A DNA stretch of 64,000 nt from Modestobacter sp. VKM Ac-2984 (GTDB lineage Bacteria; Actinomycetota; Actinomycetes; Mycobacteriales; Geodermatophilaceae), in the NCBI RefSeq assembly GCF_026967985.1, contig NZ_JAPVBJ010000001.1:1-64000 (forward strand), in the 5' to 3' direction. The notes beneath the pieces were generated by a model. That model was not told the origin of the DNA. It worked only from the letters and a program-made list of their open reading frames with translations, and made no database searches. The position numbers and the translations under genes are program-made. Shown here in pieces: positions 46,059-55,224 of this stretch (positions are counted from its first letter, which is position 1; every line of letters begins with the position of its first letter).

Positions 46059-46847
46059 ATGACGGTGTGGGAGATGGTCGCGGTGGCCGCCGCCGGGCTG
46101 GCCGCGGGCGGCATCAACGCCGTCGTCGGCTCCGGCACGCTGGTCACCTTCCCCGTGCTGCTGGCCGTCGGGCTGCCACCGGTGACCGCGACCATCACCA
46201 ACTCCCTGGGCCTCGTGCCCGGCAACCTGACCGGGGCGATCGGCTACCGCCGGGAGCTGCACGGCCAGCGCCGGCTGCTGCTCCAGTTGCTCCCGGCGTC
46301 GGTGCTGGGTGCGCTCACCGGCGCCTTCCTGCTGCTGCACCTGCCCGCCTCGGCCTTCGAGACGATCGTGCCGGTGCTGGTCGGGCTGGCCGTCGTGCTG
46401 GTCGCCGTCCAACCCCTGCTGCAGCGCCGGCTGGCTGCCCGGCGGGCCCGGGCGGGCACCGTCGAGGAGGAGCAGGGGATCGGCCGCGGCCGGCTGGCCG
46501 CGCTCTTCGCCGGCGCGTACACGACCGGCACCTACGGCGGCTACTTCGCCGCGAGCCAGGGGGTGCTGCAGATCGGCATCTTCGGGCTGCTGCTCCGCGA
46601 GCCGCTGCACCGGCTCAACGCGATCAAGAACGTGCTGACCCTCGCCGTCAACGCCGTGGCCGCGCTGGCCTACGTGGTCGTGGCGACGGAGCGGATCGAC
46701 TGGGCCGCGGCCGCGCTGGTGGCCGGCGGCGCACTGGTCGGCGGGTACGTCGGGTCGACGCTGGGCCGGCGGCTGCCCACGGCGCTGCTGCGCAGCGCGA
46801 TCGTGGTGCTCGGGGTGACCGCGATCTGGGTGCTGCTGCGCCGATGA
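46059..46847 (+). CDS. TauE/SafE-family permease (first of a pair)
   Basis: A 262-residue integral membrane protein of the sulfite exporter TauE/SafE family, with about eight hydrophobic helices. The family repeat GGINAVVGSGTLVTFPVLL near the N-terminus and GAYTTGTYGGYFAASQG in the second half are both present. Family members move sulfur-containing or carboxylate anions; this substrate is unknown. ATG 46059 is used. It overlaps the next gene as ATGA and the two proteins may work as a pair. Confidence 0.9.
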   Translation: MTVWEMVAVAAAGLAAGGINAVVGSGTLVTFPVLLAVGLPPVTATITNSLGLVPGNLTGAIGYRRELHGQRRLLLQLLPASVLGALTGAFLLLHLPASAFETIVPVLVGLAVVLVAVQPLLQRRLAARRARAGTVEEEQGIGRGRLAALFAGAYTTGTYGGYFAASQGVLQIGIFGLLLREPLHRLNAIKNVLTLAVNAVAALAYVVVATERIDWAAAALVAGGALVGGYVGSTLGRRLPTALLRSAIVVLGVTAIWVLLRR

Positions 46848-47608
46848 GCGCCCTGGAGTTCGGGCTCCTCGTGCTGGCCGGCATCGGCGCCGGGCTGATC
46901 GGCAGCATCGCCGGCCTGGCCTCCCTGATCAGCTACCCCGCGCTGCTGGCCACCGGCCTGTCGCCGGTTGCGGCCAACGTGACCAACACCGTCGCCCTGG
47001 TGCTCAGCGGGGTCGGCGCGGTGAGCGCCTCGCGGCCGGAGCTGACCGGCCAGCGCGCCCGGCTGGTCCGGCTGGGGCCCGTCGCGCTGCTCGGCGGCGT
47101 CGTCGGGGCGGTGCTGCTGCTGTCCACCCCGAGCGGGGCGTTCGAGAAGCTGGTGCCCTTCCTCATCGCCGGAGCGGCGATCGCCATCCTGGTCCAGCGG
47201 CCGCCCCGGGAGCTGGCCGCCGACGCGGCGGCGGGCCGGCCGGCTCGGGACCACTGGAGCCTGGTCGTGGGCACCTTCGCCGCCTCCGTCTACGCCGGGT
47301 ACTTCGGGGCTGCCGCCGGGGTGCTGCTGCTGGCGGTGTACCTGCTGGTCACCGGGGAGGGCGTGCCGCGCAGCAACGCGCTGAAGAACGTCGTCCTGGC
47401 CCTGGCCAACGGGGTGGCCGCGCTGGGCTACGCCTTCTTCGCCGACGTCGCCTGGCTGGCCGCCCTCCCCCTGGCCATCGGCTTCCTGCTCGGCGGTCGA
47501 CTCGGCCCGCGGGTGGTGCGCCGGGTGCCGCAGACGCTGCTGCGCCGGCTCATCGCCGTGGCCGGGCTGGCCCTCGCCGTCCGCCTCGGGCTCGACGCCT
47601 TCGGCTGA
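46844..47608 (+). CDS. TauE/SafE-family permease (second of a pair)
   Basis: A 254-residue TauE/SafE membrane protein with about eight helices, having IGSIAGLASLISYPALL and SVYAGYFGAAAGVLLLAV as the two repeats. It is clearly a paralogue of the gene before it but distinctly diverged. ATG 46844 overlaps the upstream stop as ATGA, indicating translational coupling. Substrate unknown. Confidence 0.9.
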   Translation: MSALEFGLLVLAGIGAGLIGSIAGLASLISYPALLATGLSPVAANVTNTVALVLSGVGAVSASRPELTGQRARLVRLGPVALLGGVVGAVLLLSTPSGAFEKLVPFLIAGAAIAILVQRPPRELAADAAAGRPARDHWSLVVGTFAASVYAGYFGAAAGVLLLAVYLLVTGEGVPRSNALKNVVLALANGVAALGYAFFADVAWLAALPLAIGFLLGGRLGPRVVRRVPQTLLRRLIAVAGLALAVRLGLDAFG

Positions 47609-47686
47609 GGGCGCTCCGGTGGTGCCCCGCCGTCCCGGCCGCCAGGCTGGCCAGGCGCGGCCCCGCGCCCTCGGACAGGAGCGACC

Positions 47687-48433
47687 ATGAACGGCCCTCT
47701 CCCTGCGTCACAGCGGTTCAGCGCCGCCCTCGGTCAGCTGCCGCCGGCCGAGCTGCGCGGGCCGGAGCTGCTCGGCGTCCGGCTCGCCCAGGCCTGCGTG
47801 GCCGCCCTGCCCATCGACGGTGCGGGGCTGAGCATCCACGACGTGCACGGCCGGCGGACGCCGATCGGCGCCAGCGACCCGACGACCTCCCGGGCCGAGC
47901 GCCTGCAGTTCACCCACGGCGCCGGTCCCTGCCTGCGCGCGCACGACGACGGCCACGCCATCGCCTTCGACGCGGCGGACATCGCCCGGAACTGGCCGGA
48001 ACTGCACGGTTCGCTGGTCGGCGAGACGCCCTTCCGCGGCGTCCTGTCGGTGCCGTTGCCGCCGCCGCTGGGGCCCCTGGTCGTCCTCGACCTCTGGGTG
48101 CGCGACCTGGCCTCGCTGTCGGCCACCGACCGGGAGGACGTCGCGCAGGTGACCGAGGCGCTGACCCGCGCCATGGCGGCCACCGTGACCGGCGCCCCGG
48201 TGACGGAGACCCGACGCAGCTGGTGGGACACGCCGGACGCGTCGAGCCGGGCGAAGGTCTGGCAGGCGACCGGCATGGTGAACGTCGCCCTGGGTCTGGA
48301 CACCGCCGACGCCCTGGCCGTCCTCCGGGCGCACGCCTTCGCCACCGACCGGGTCGTGGACGACGTCGCCGACGACCTCGTGACCGGTCGGCTGTCGCTG
48401 GCCGAGCTGCGGACCGCGGGCACCGGCACCTGA
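47687..48433 (+). CDS. GAF-ANTAR domain regulator
   Basis: A 248-residue soluble protein. The GAF-type sensor domain (about 30-170, GAGLSIHDVHGRRTPIG and GPCLRAHDDG) is followed by a C-terminal ANTAR domain (about 183-240, SRAKVWQATGMVNVALGL ... DDLVTGRLSLAEL). ANTAR domains bind RNA hairpins and prevent termination. This architecture is abundant in actinobacteria, usually with unknown signals and targets. ATG 47687 follows GGAGCG-type sequence. No obvious dual-hairpin target lies immediately beside it. Confidence 0.9.
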   Translation: MNGPLPASQRFSAALGQLPPAELRGPELLGVRLAQACVAALPIDGAGLSIHDVHGRRTPIGASDPTTSRAERLQFTHGAGPCLRAHDDGHAIAFDAADIARNWPELHGSLVGETPFRGVLSVPLPPPLGPLVVLDLWVRDLASLSATDREDVAQVTEALTRAMAATVTGAPVTETRRSWWDTPDASSRAKVWQATGMVNVALGLDTADALAVLRAHAFATDRVVDDVADDLVTGRLSLAELRTAGTGT

Positions 48434-48445
48434 CCCGAGCAGCGC

Positions 48446-48474
48446 GACCCGGTCAGCGGGGGCAGAGCTGACCG
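48446..48474. terminator. Terminator between convergent GAF-ANTAR and membrane-protein genes
   Basis: CCCGGTCAGC and GCTGACCGGG form a perfect 10-bp stem with a nine-base loop. It starts 12 bases after the GAF-ANTAR stop codon. Confidence 0.75.
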
Positions 48475-48499
48475 GGCCGTGTGCTGCGAGAACCGGGCG

Positions 48500-49198
48500 T
48501 CAGACGCCGCCGTTGGTCACGTAGGCGCTGAGCAGGAGCACGAAGGCGCTCGCGGTGATCAGCAGCCGGGCCGGGGTGAGGCCGTTGAGCAGGCCGGCGA
48601 TCACCCCGGCGTTCGACGCCCGCACCTCGGCGGCCTGGGCGCCCCGGCGGAGCAACCGGACCTCGTCGGCCAGCAGGGTGCCGCCCGCGCCCAGCAGGCT
48701 CAGCCCGAGCACGACGAACACCAGGGACAGCCGCTGGTCGAAGGTGTCCACCGCCGGCGCCAGGAAGAGCACGACGACCAGGCCCAGCAGCAGACCGAGG
48801 CCTGCGCCGGCCACGGGCGCCCAGGGCCCCATCCGCACCATCGGGCCCCCGCGCCGGGGCATCCGCGGCCGCGGCCGGAAGCCGACCGGCGCGGTCGGGT
48901 GCGGCGCCCCCTGCGGTTCGGCAGCCGGGTCGTCCCGCGGCTCGGGCGCGCCGTCCGCGGCGGGCGCCGGAGACGCCGGGACCGACGCACCCGCGGGCAC
49001 ACCGTCCGGCCTCTCCCCCGCCGGAGCCACCGGCGGTGCCTGCGGCTCCGGCGGTGCCGCATCCGGCGCCGTCGGCGGGGCCACCTCCGGCTCGCCCTGC
49101 GTCCGCTGGTCGGGCACCACCGCCGCCGTCGACCCGGTCTCCGTCCGTCGACCCCGGTCGACCGTTCCGGCCGCCCGCACGTCCTGCTCGTCGCTCAT
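48500..49198 (-). CDS. Membrane protein with long disordered N-terminus
   Basis: A 232-residue product from ATG 49198 (an upstream ATG 49210 adds four residues). The first 120 residues are Pro/Ala/Glu-rich low complexity. A basic stretch RPRPRMPRRGG precedes three hydrophobic segments (about 126-147, 157-175 and 212-228), the loop between the last two carrying RLLRRGAQAAEVRASN. No family recognised; probably a structural or regulatory membrane protein. Confidence 0.7.
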   Translation of the reverse strand: MSDEQDVRAAGTVDRGRRTETGSTAAVVPDQRTQGEPEVAPPTAPDAAPPEPQAPPVAPAGERPDGVPAGASVPASPAPAADGAPEPRDDPAAEPQGAPHPTAPVGFRPRPRMPRRGGPMVRMGPWAPVAGAGLGLLLGLVVVLFLAPAVDTFDQRLSLVFVVLGLSLLGAGGTLLADEVRLLRRGAQAAEVRASNAGVIAGLLNGLTPARLLITASAFVLLLSAYVTNGGV

Positions 49199-49280
49199 CT
49201 GTGTGATCACCTCGGGTGCGGACGGTAGGTGCGCCCTCCGACGAACCCGCGCAGGAACCCGGGTGTGGCGGGTGGGACGC

Positions 49281-49317
49281 GCGGGACCACGGCGGGGAGT
49301 GACCCACCGTGATCCCG
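49281..49317 (-). terminator. Imperfect hairpin downstream of the GH13 gene
   Basis: GCGGGACCACGGCGG and CCACCGTGATCCCGC can pair over 15 bp with two mismatches. It lies between the GH13 gene and the next minus-strand gene and may terminate the GH13 transcript. Confidence 0.5.
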
Positions 49318-49320
49318 CAA

Positions 49321-49360
49321 GGCCACAGCGTCAGCTACAGGGCCACAGTGTCAGCTAGAG
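49321..49360 (-). repeat. 20-bp tandem duplication spanning the GH13 stop codon
   Basis: GGCCACAGCGTCAGCTACAG (49321-49340) is followed directly by GGCCACAGTGTCAGCTAGAG (49341-49360), differing at two positions. The second copy contains the stop codon of the GH13 gene. Confidence 0.85.
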
Positions 49361-51034
49361 GATCCGGCGGCTGTCCTCGGTGACCACCCGCAGCCAGCGG
49401 TACCCGTAGCCCTCCAGCGCCAGCTCGACCGACCCGTCGTCGGCCAGCTGGGCGCCGCCGGCGGTGAGCAGGTCCTCCAGCCGGTGCCCGGCGCCGCAGC
49501 CGGGCACCGTGAGCGGCACCGACAGCGGCTCGGCGCCGAGGTTGTGCACCGCGACCAGTGCCCCGTCGTCCCAGGTGCACAGGTGCGCCAGGACGGCGGC
49601 GTGCGGCTGCTCCAGCAGCTGGAACCCACCCCAGCCGAGCTCTGGGGACTCCCGGTAGCGACGGATGAGCAGCTTCATGAACGACAGCAGCGAGTCCGGG
49701 TCGCGGCGCTGGTCGGCGACGTTGACGAACTCGGGGGCGAAGCCACCGTCGACGACCGGCCGGGTCAGCTCCTCCGCCGCAGCGTCGGAGAACCCGCCGT
49801 TGGCGCCGCTGGTCCGCTGCATCGGGGTGCGCACCGACAGCCGGCTGCCGGCCGAGAGGTCCTCGCCCATCCCGATCTCCTCGCCGTAGAAGAGCACCGG
49901 GGTCCCGGGCAGGGAGAACAGCAGGCTGTAGACCATCCGCACCCGCCGCGGGTCGCCGGCCAGCATCGGCGGCAGCCGGCGGATCAGGCCCCGGTCGTAG
50001 ACCTGCATCTCCTCCTCCGGGCCGAAGGCGGCGAACACCTCGGCGCGCTCGTCGTCGCCGAGCTTGTCCAGGGTCAGCTCGTCGTGGTTGCGGACGAACG
50101 TGCCCCACTGGCTGTCCGGGGAGATCTCCGGGCGGGCGGCCAGCGAGGCGGCCAGCGGCCCGGCGTCACAGCGGGCCAGCGACAGGTACATCTGCTGCAT
50201 CGTGTTGAAGTCGAACTGCATGGTCAGCTCGTCGCCGTCCTGGCCGCCGAAGAACTCGGCCTGCTGCTCGAACGGCAGGTTCACCTCACCCAGCAGCACC
50301 CCGGACCCGGTCCGCCGTCCCAGGAAGGCGCGCAGCGCGCGCAGGTACTCGTGCGGGTCGGGGAAGTGCGCGGCGGAGTCCTCGTCCACCCCGGCGGTCT
50401 CCAGCAGGAACGGGACGGCGTCGACCCGGAAGCCGGCCAGCCCGAGCTGCAACCAGAACCCCATGATCTTGGCGATCTCGTCCCGGACCCGCGGGTTGGT
50501 GACGTCGAGGTCGGGCTGCTCGGCGTAGAAGCGGTGCAGGTACCACGCGTCCGTCTCCGGGCTGTGCGTCCAGATGCCCTCCTCGGCATCGGGGAAGACC
50601 ACCTGGCCCGAGGTGTCCGGCGGCTGGTCCTCCCGCCACACGTAGAAGTCCCGGTACGGGGAGTCCTTGCTGGCCTTCGCCGACTGGAACCAGGGGTGCT
50701 GGTCGGAGGTGTGGTTGACCACCAGGTCCGCGATCACCCGCATGCCCCGGTCGTTCGCGGTCCGGATCATCTCGACCAGGTCGCCGAGGGTGCCCAGCCG
50801 GGGGTCGACGGCGTAGTAGTCGGTGATGTCGTAGCCGTCGTCCCGCCCGGCGGTCGGGTAGAAGGGCATCAGCCACAGGCAGGTGATGCCGAGGTCGGCC
50901 AGGTGGTCCAGCCGCTGGGCCAGCCCCTCGAGGTCGCCGATCCCGTCGCTGTTCCAGTCCATGAACGTCTCGACGTCCAGGCAGTAGACGACGGCGTTCT
51001 TCCACCACAGGTCCGAGGTGTCGGTGATCCGCAT
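49355..51034 (-). CDS. GH13 alpha-amylase-family enzyme (trehalose-synthase-like)
   Basis: A 559-residue glycoside hydrolase family 13 protein acting on alpha-glucans or alpha-disaccharides. The catalytic triad is in place: D205 in GFRVDAVPF (nucleophile), E250 in LLGEVN (acid/base) and D318 in RNHDE. ADLVVNHT near 102-109 is conserved region I. The layout resembles trehalose synthase or sucrose-hydrolase-like enzymes, but the product cannot be named from sequence. ATG 51034 follows GAGGAG by about 7 bases. It is translated 11 bases after the LLM oxidoreductase gene, so the two form a pair. Confidence 0.9.
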   Translation of the reverse strand: MRITDTSDLWWKNAVVYCLDVETFMDWNSDGIGDLEGLAQRLDHLADLGITCLWLMPFYPTAGRDDGYDITDYYAVDPRLGTLGDLVEMIRTANDRGMRVIADLVVNHTSDQHPWFQSAKASKDSPYRDFYVWREDQPPDTSGQVVFPDAEEGIWTHSPETDAWYLHRFYAEQPDLDVTNPRVRDEIAKIMGFWLQLGLAGFRVDAVPFLLETAGVDEDSAAHFPDPHEYLRALRAFLGRRTGSGVLLGEVNLPFEQQAEFFGGQDGDELTMQFDFNTMQQMYLSLARCDAGPLAASLAARPEISPDSQWGTFVRNHDELTLDKLGDDERAEVFAAFGPEEEMQVYDRGLIRRLPPMLAGDPRRVRMVYSLLFSLPGTPVLFYGEEIGMGEDLSAGSRLSVRTPMQRTSGANGGFSDAAAEELTRPVVDGGFAPEFVNVADQRRDPDSLLSFMKLLIRRYRESPELGWGGFQLLEQPHAAVLAHLCTWDDGALVAVHNLGAEPLSVPLTVPGCGAGHRLEDLLTAGGAQLADDGSVELALEGYGYRWLRVVTEDSRRIL

Positions 51035-51045
51035 CGGTCTGCTCC

Positions 51046-52095
51046 TCAGTCCAGGACGGCGGGCTCGGGGGCCTGCGCCGGACGGCGGGGCTCGACCGGG
51101 CCGGGTGGGTCGATCGCGACCGCGGGGGCCGGTGCGGTGACGTCCAGCTGGGGCAGCACGTGCTCCCCGAAGGCGTCCAGGAACGGCACCTGCTCCTTGG
51201 GCACGTGGTGCAGGTAGACCTGGTCGAACCCCAGGTCGACGTACTCCTGGATCCAGGCGGCGTGCTGGGCCAGGTCGCTGGAGATGCGCACCGCCTCCCC
51301 CACGGCCTCCGGGCTGACGTGCGCGCTGGCCTGGTCGAAGGCCGTGGTGCTGTCCAGGTCCCAGCACAGCGGCGGCGGGAAGACGTTGCTGCGCCACTGG
51401 TCGTGGGCCAGCGCGACGGCGCGGTCGGGGTCGGGGTCCCAGGAGACGTGCACCTGGATGGTCAGCGTCCCCTGCCCGCCGGCGTCCCGGTAGGCGGCGA
51501 TCACCTCGCGCAGGGTGTCGTGCGGCTGGTTGATCGTGACCAGGCCGTCGGCCCACTCGGCGTGCCGGGCGGCGGTCTTCGCCGTCACGGCGGGGGCGAT
51601 GAGCGCCGGCTGCTGCTCGGGCAGCGTCCAGATCCGGGCCCGGTCGACGGTGACCAGCCCGTCGTGGCTGACCTCCTCGCCGGCCAGCAGCGCCCGGATG
51701 ATGTCGACACACTCCCGCAGCCGCGCGTCGCGCAGCTCCTTGCGCGGCCAGACGTGCCCGGTGATGTGCTCGTTCATCGCCTCACCGGAGCCCAGCGCCA
51801 CCCAGAACCGGCCGGGGAACATCGAGCCCAGGGTCGCGATCGCCTGGGCGATGATCACCGGGTGGTACCGCTGCCCGGGGGCGTTGACCGCTCCGAACGG
51901 CAGCCCGGTGGTCGCCATAGCCGCACCCAGCCAGGACCAGGCGAACCCCGACTGACCCTGCCGCGGGTTCCACGGCTCGAGGTGGTCGGAGCACATCGCC
52001 GCGGTGAAACCCACCTGCTCGGCGTGCTGCACCGCGCGGAGCAGGTCGCTGGGGTGCACCTGCTCGTGGGAGTTGTGGAAGCCGATCACCGTCAT
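51046..52095 (-). CDS. LLM-class flavin-dependent oxidoreductase (TIGR03885-like)
   Basis: A 349-residue luciferase-like monooxygenase-fold protein. It starts IGFHNSHEQVHPSDLLRAVQHAEQVGF, with MCSDHLEPW near 34-42 and ALGSGEAMNEH near 100-110. It resembles the family that uses FMN rather than F420 and is often found beside GH13 enzymes, but the substrate is unknown. The C-terminal 35 residues are Pro/Ala-rich. ATG 52095 is the start. The next gene follows after 11 bases. Confidence 0.85.
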   Translation of the reverse strand: MTVIGFHNSHEQVHPSDLLRAVQHAEQVGFTAAMCSDHLEPWNPRQGQSGFAWSWLGAAMATTGLPFGAVNAPGQRYHPVIIAQAIATLGSMFPGRFWVALGSGEAMNEHITGHVWPRKELRDARLRECVDIIRALLAGEEVSHDGLVTVDRARIWTLPEQQPALIAPAVTAKTAARHAEWADGLVTINQPHDTLREVIAAYRDAGGQGTLTIQVHVSWDPDPDRAVALAHDQWRSNVFPPPLCWDLDSTTAFDQASAHVSPEAVGEAVRISSDLAQHAAWIQEYVDLGFDQVYLHHVPKEQVPFLDAFGEHVLPQLDVTAPAPAVAIDPPGPVEPRRPAQAPEPAVLD

Positions 52096-52167
52096 GCCGC
52101 ATGCCTACCGGCAGTGGTGATCAACCGCAGGGTGAGTGCAACCGGCAACCATCAGGCGCAGCGGTGA

Positions 52168-53373
52168 TCAGCTGTCCGCGGCCCGCCGGTAGAGCCGCCG
52201 GCCGGGTGCGGAGCTGACCCCGTGCGCGAGGGTGCTGGCCGCGACCGCCAGGGTGCCGGCCGCCCACAGCCGCGGATCGGTGACGCCGTGCTCCTCGCTG
52301 AGGGTCAGGTAGAACAGCGCGCTGACGCCGATCGGCCCGAACCAGCCGAGGAAGACCGCATCGCGCAGCTTGAGCCCGAGCGGTCGGGCCAGCGCCAGCA
52401 GCACGGGTGGCCGCCGCAGCAGCAGCACGGCCACCGGGAAGACGAGTGCCGCCCAGCCGAGGTCGGCCCATGCCGACCAGGGCAGCAGGATGCCCAGCAG
52501 CAGGAACAGCGGGAGCACCACGTACCGGTTGACCCCCTCGTCGATGGTGTCCTGCGGGCCGACCTCGTCCTGGGCGACCGTGAAGTTGTAGGCCAGTCCC
52601 GCGATGAACACCGCGAGGATGCCGTCGGAGTTGGCGATCCGGGCGATGCCGAGCACCGCGACCGCCAGCACCAGCGTGAAGACCAGCGACGCGCCCTGGT
52701 CGACGTCGGAGCGGCTCTGCGCAAAGCTCATCGCACGGCCGGCGATCAGGCCGACCACGATCCCGACGACGACGCCGACGGCGACCTGGTACAGGCCGTC
52801 GAGGGCGGCGTGCCCGAGGGAGTCCCCCAGCACGAGGGCGATCCCCAGCAGCACCAGGGGCAGGGCCAGTCCGTCGTTGGTGCCCGACTCCTCCGACAGC
52901 AGCTGCCGGGTCCGGGCCGGGAGGTGCTCCTCGGCCGGCTTCCCGGTGACCACGCTGGAGGCGAGCACCGGGTCGGTCGGCGTGATGCAGGCGCCGATGA
53001 GGGCAGCCAGCGCCAGCGGGACGCCGAGCACCAGCCAGGCCAGGCCGGCCGAGAGCGCGGCCATCCCGAGCATCCCCACCGTCACCAGCACGGTCGTCGG
53101 GGTGACCACCGGGCGCAGCCGGCGCACCGGGAACCGCAGCGCCACCCCGATCAGGGAGACGGCGAGCAGCACCCGGGACATCTCGTGCACCAGCGGCGTC
53201 TGGATCCCCTCGCTGATCTCGACCAGCCCGAGCACCTGCGGGCCGACGACCACTCCGAGCAGGAGCGCGAGCAGGGGTTCGCTGAAGGGCAGGTCGCGCA
53301 TCTTGCTGGACAGCGCGGCCAGGGCGACGGCCAGGCTGCCGACCAGCGCGTACCCCAGGTGCAGGTCTTCCAT
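52168..53373 (-). CDS. CPA1-type Na+/H+ antiporter
   Basis: A 401-residue monovalent cation/proton antiporter with about twelve membrane segments. CITPTDPVLASSVVTGKPAEEH (residues 129-150) and EESGTNDGLALPLVLL (about 161-176) are typical of the CPA1/NhaP family, and the ND pair (N166-D167) is the ion-binding site. ATG 53373 is preceded by GGAGG with 5-base spacing. Roles in pH or sodium tolerance are inferred from the family. Confidence 0.92.
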   Translation of the reverse strand: MEDLHLGYALVGSLAVALAALSSKMRDLPFSEPLLALLLGVVVGPQVLGLVEISEGIQTPLVHEMSRVLLAVSLIGVALRFPVRRLRPVVTPTTVLVTVGMLGMAALSAGLAWLVLGVPLALAALIGACITPTDPVLASSVVTGKPAEEHLPARTRQLLSEESGTNDGLALPLVLLGIALVLGDSLGHAALDGLYQVAVGVVVGIVVGLIAGRAMSFAQSRSDVDQGASLVFTLVLAVAVLGIARIANSDGILAVFIAGLAYNFTVAQDEVGPQDTIDEGVNRYVVLPLFLLLGILLPWSAWADLGWAALVFPVAVLLLRRPPVLLALARPLGLKLRDAVFLGWFGPIGVSALFYLTLSEEHGVTDPRLWAAGTLAVAASTLAHGVSSAPGRRLYRRAADS

Positions 53374-53500
53374 GACGCCCTCCTCCGCCGGCTCGGGTGC
53401 GGCAGGACGACGCGCCGGTCACGTGCCCCGGCGACCCCTGCCCACCGGCAGCCCGGCGGGAAACACCCGGCCGGACGCTGGTCCCGCGGCCGAGGGGGGC

Positions 53501-55180
53501 TCAGAAGGTGATGCCCAGGGCGACCCCGCCGAGGAAGTAGACCGCGGCGGTGATCAGCACGATGCCGATCACGTTGAGGACGGCGCCGGCGCGGATCATC
53601 TGCCCGATCGTGACGTAGCCGGAGCCGAACACGATCGCGTTCGGCGGGGTGGCCACCGGCAGCATGAACGCGCAGGTGGCAGCCAGCGCCGCGGGCACCA
53701 GGAGCACCAGCGGGAAGAGGTCGAGCCCCAGGGCGACCCCGCCCAGGACCGGCAGGAAGGCCGCCGCCGTCGCCGTGTTGCTGGTCACCTCGGTGAGCAG
53801 CAGGACGACTCCGGCAGTGACGACCACCAGGAGGATGGCCGGCAGCGTCCCCACCGCGCCCACCTGGTTGCCCACGTACTCGTCCAGCCCGCTCGCCTGC
53901 ACCGCGGCGGCCAGGCTCAGGCCGCCGCCGAAGAGCAGCAGCACGCCCCAGGGCAGCTTCTGCGCCTGCTGCCAGTCCAGTGCGGAGACGCCCTCCCGGG
54001 CCTTGACCGGGATGAGGAACAGCGCGACGGCGGCCGCGATGGCGATGGTGGCGTCGTCGAGGTTGGCCACGAACGGCAGCACGTCGGTGAGCGCCGTCCA
54101 TCCGGTCAGCGGCTGGCGGAACACCCACAGCAGGGCGGTGGTCACGAAGACCACCAGCACAGTCCACTCGCCCCGGGACATCGAGCCGAGCTTCTCGATC
54201 TCGGACTGGATCACCCGCTTCCCGCCCGGGATGTCGCGCAGCCCGGACCGGAAGGCCACCTTGGTGAGCACCAGCCAGGCGAGCACCAGGAAGACCGCGG
54301 CCAGCGGCAGGCCCATCAGCATCCATTCGCCGAAGCCCAGCTCGATGTCGTAGTTCTGCTCCACGAAGGCGGCGAGGATGAGGTTGGGCGGGGTGCCGAT
54401 CAGCGTGGCGAGCGAGCCGATGCTGGCCGCGTAGGCGATGCCCAGCATCAGGGCGACGGCGAAGTTCCGGGTGTCGGAGTCCTGGATGAGCTCGGTGACC
54501 GCCGGGCCGCCGTCGCCGGGGGTGTCGCTGCCGCCGTCGGTGTCGGTGGCCGCTTCGACGGCTTCGGCGTCGACGCTGCCGGCGGCCACCCGGTCCAGCA
54601 CGAGCATCAGCACGCTGAGCCCGATGGGCAGCATCAGCACCGTGGTCGCGGTGTTGCTCACCCACATGCTCAGGAAGGCGGTGGCGAGCATGAACCCGGC
54701 GATCAGCCGGGGTGGCTTGGTGCCCACCGCCCGCACGGTGAGCAGCGCGATCCGCCGGTGCAGCTCCCACTTCTGCATGGCCAGGGCGATCATGAAGCCG
54801 CCCATGAACAGGAAGATGTTCGGGTTCGCGTAGGGCGCGGTCGCCTCCTCCACCGACAGCACGCCGAGCAGCGGGAAGGCGACGATCGGCACCAGCGCGG
54901 TCGCCGGCAGCGGGAGCGCCTCGGTCATCCACCAGACGGCGAGCAGCACGCCGATCGCCGCCGTCGTCCGGCCGGCCGTGCTCAGCGCGTCGTCCTGGCG
55001 GAGCAGGAAGTAGACGACCAGCGCGGCGACCGGTCCGCCGATCCGGCCCGCCCACTGGCGGCCGGGCGGGACCGACGTGTCGGTGACGTTCGCCTGCTCA
55101 CCGCCCCGTCCGGTGGCGGGCTTGCTGCGGTCGGTCACCTCGTGCCCGGGTGCCTGCTGCTGACCTGCCCGTCGTGCCAC
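53501..55180 (-). CDS. SLC13-type (DASS) sodium-coupled anion transporter
   Basis: A 559-residue membrane protein of the divalent anion:sodium symporter family with about twelve segments. The two sodium-binding SNT motifs are seen as WVSNTATTVLMLPIG and TSNTATAAAFLPV, and VATPPNAIVFGSG is the signature near the C-terminus. Substrates in the family are dicarboxylates, citrate or sulfate; not resolved here. GTG 55180 is chosen for its AGAGGA ribosome-binding site. A 25-residue acidic loop near residue 200 (DTDGGSDTPGDGGP) is unusual. Confidence 0.9.
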   Translation of the reverse strand: MARRAGQQQAPGHEVTDRSKPATGRGGEQANVTDTSVPPGRQWAGRIGGPVAALVVYFLLRQDDALSTAGRTTAAIGVLLAVWWMTEALPLPATALVPIVAFPLLGVLSVEEATAPYANPNIFLFMGGFMIALAMQKWELHRRIALLTVRAVGTKPPRLIAGFMLATAFLSMWVSNTATTVLMLPIGLSVLMLVLDRVAAGSVDAEAVEAATDTDGGSDTPGDGGPAVTELIQDSDTRNFAVALMLGIAYAASIGSLATLIGTPPNLILAAFVEQNYDIELGFGEWMLMGLPLAAVFLVLAWLVLTKVAFRSGLRDIPGGKRVIQSEIEKLGSMSRGEWTVLVVFVTTALLWVFRQPLTGWTALTDVLPFVANLDDATIAIAAAVALFLIPVKAREGVSALDWQQAQKLPWGVLLLFGGGLSLAAAVQASGLDEYVGNQVGAVGTLPAILLVVVTAGVVLLLTEVTSNTATAAAFLPVLGGVALGLDLFPLVLLVPAALAATCAFMLPVATPPNAIVFGSGYVTIGQMIRAGAVLNVIGIVLITAAVYFLGGVALGITF

Positions 55181-55224
55181 GGTGGGTCCTCTCCTCGACG
55201 CTCGACCGGTGCATCCGGCCCGGG

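Noticed and set aside
48223-48471. Short frame near the 3' end of the GAF-ANTAR gene
   Set aside because: Out-of-frame overlap with the ANTAR domain and no ribosome-binding site.
49355-51034. GH13 enzyme considered as TreS (trehalose synthase) by name
   Set aside because: Catalytic residues fit GH13 generally, but nothing seen distinguishes trehalose synthase from sucrose- or oligosaccharide-acting relatives, so only a family call was made.
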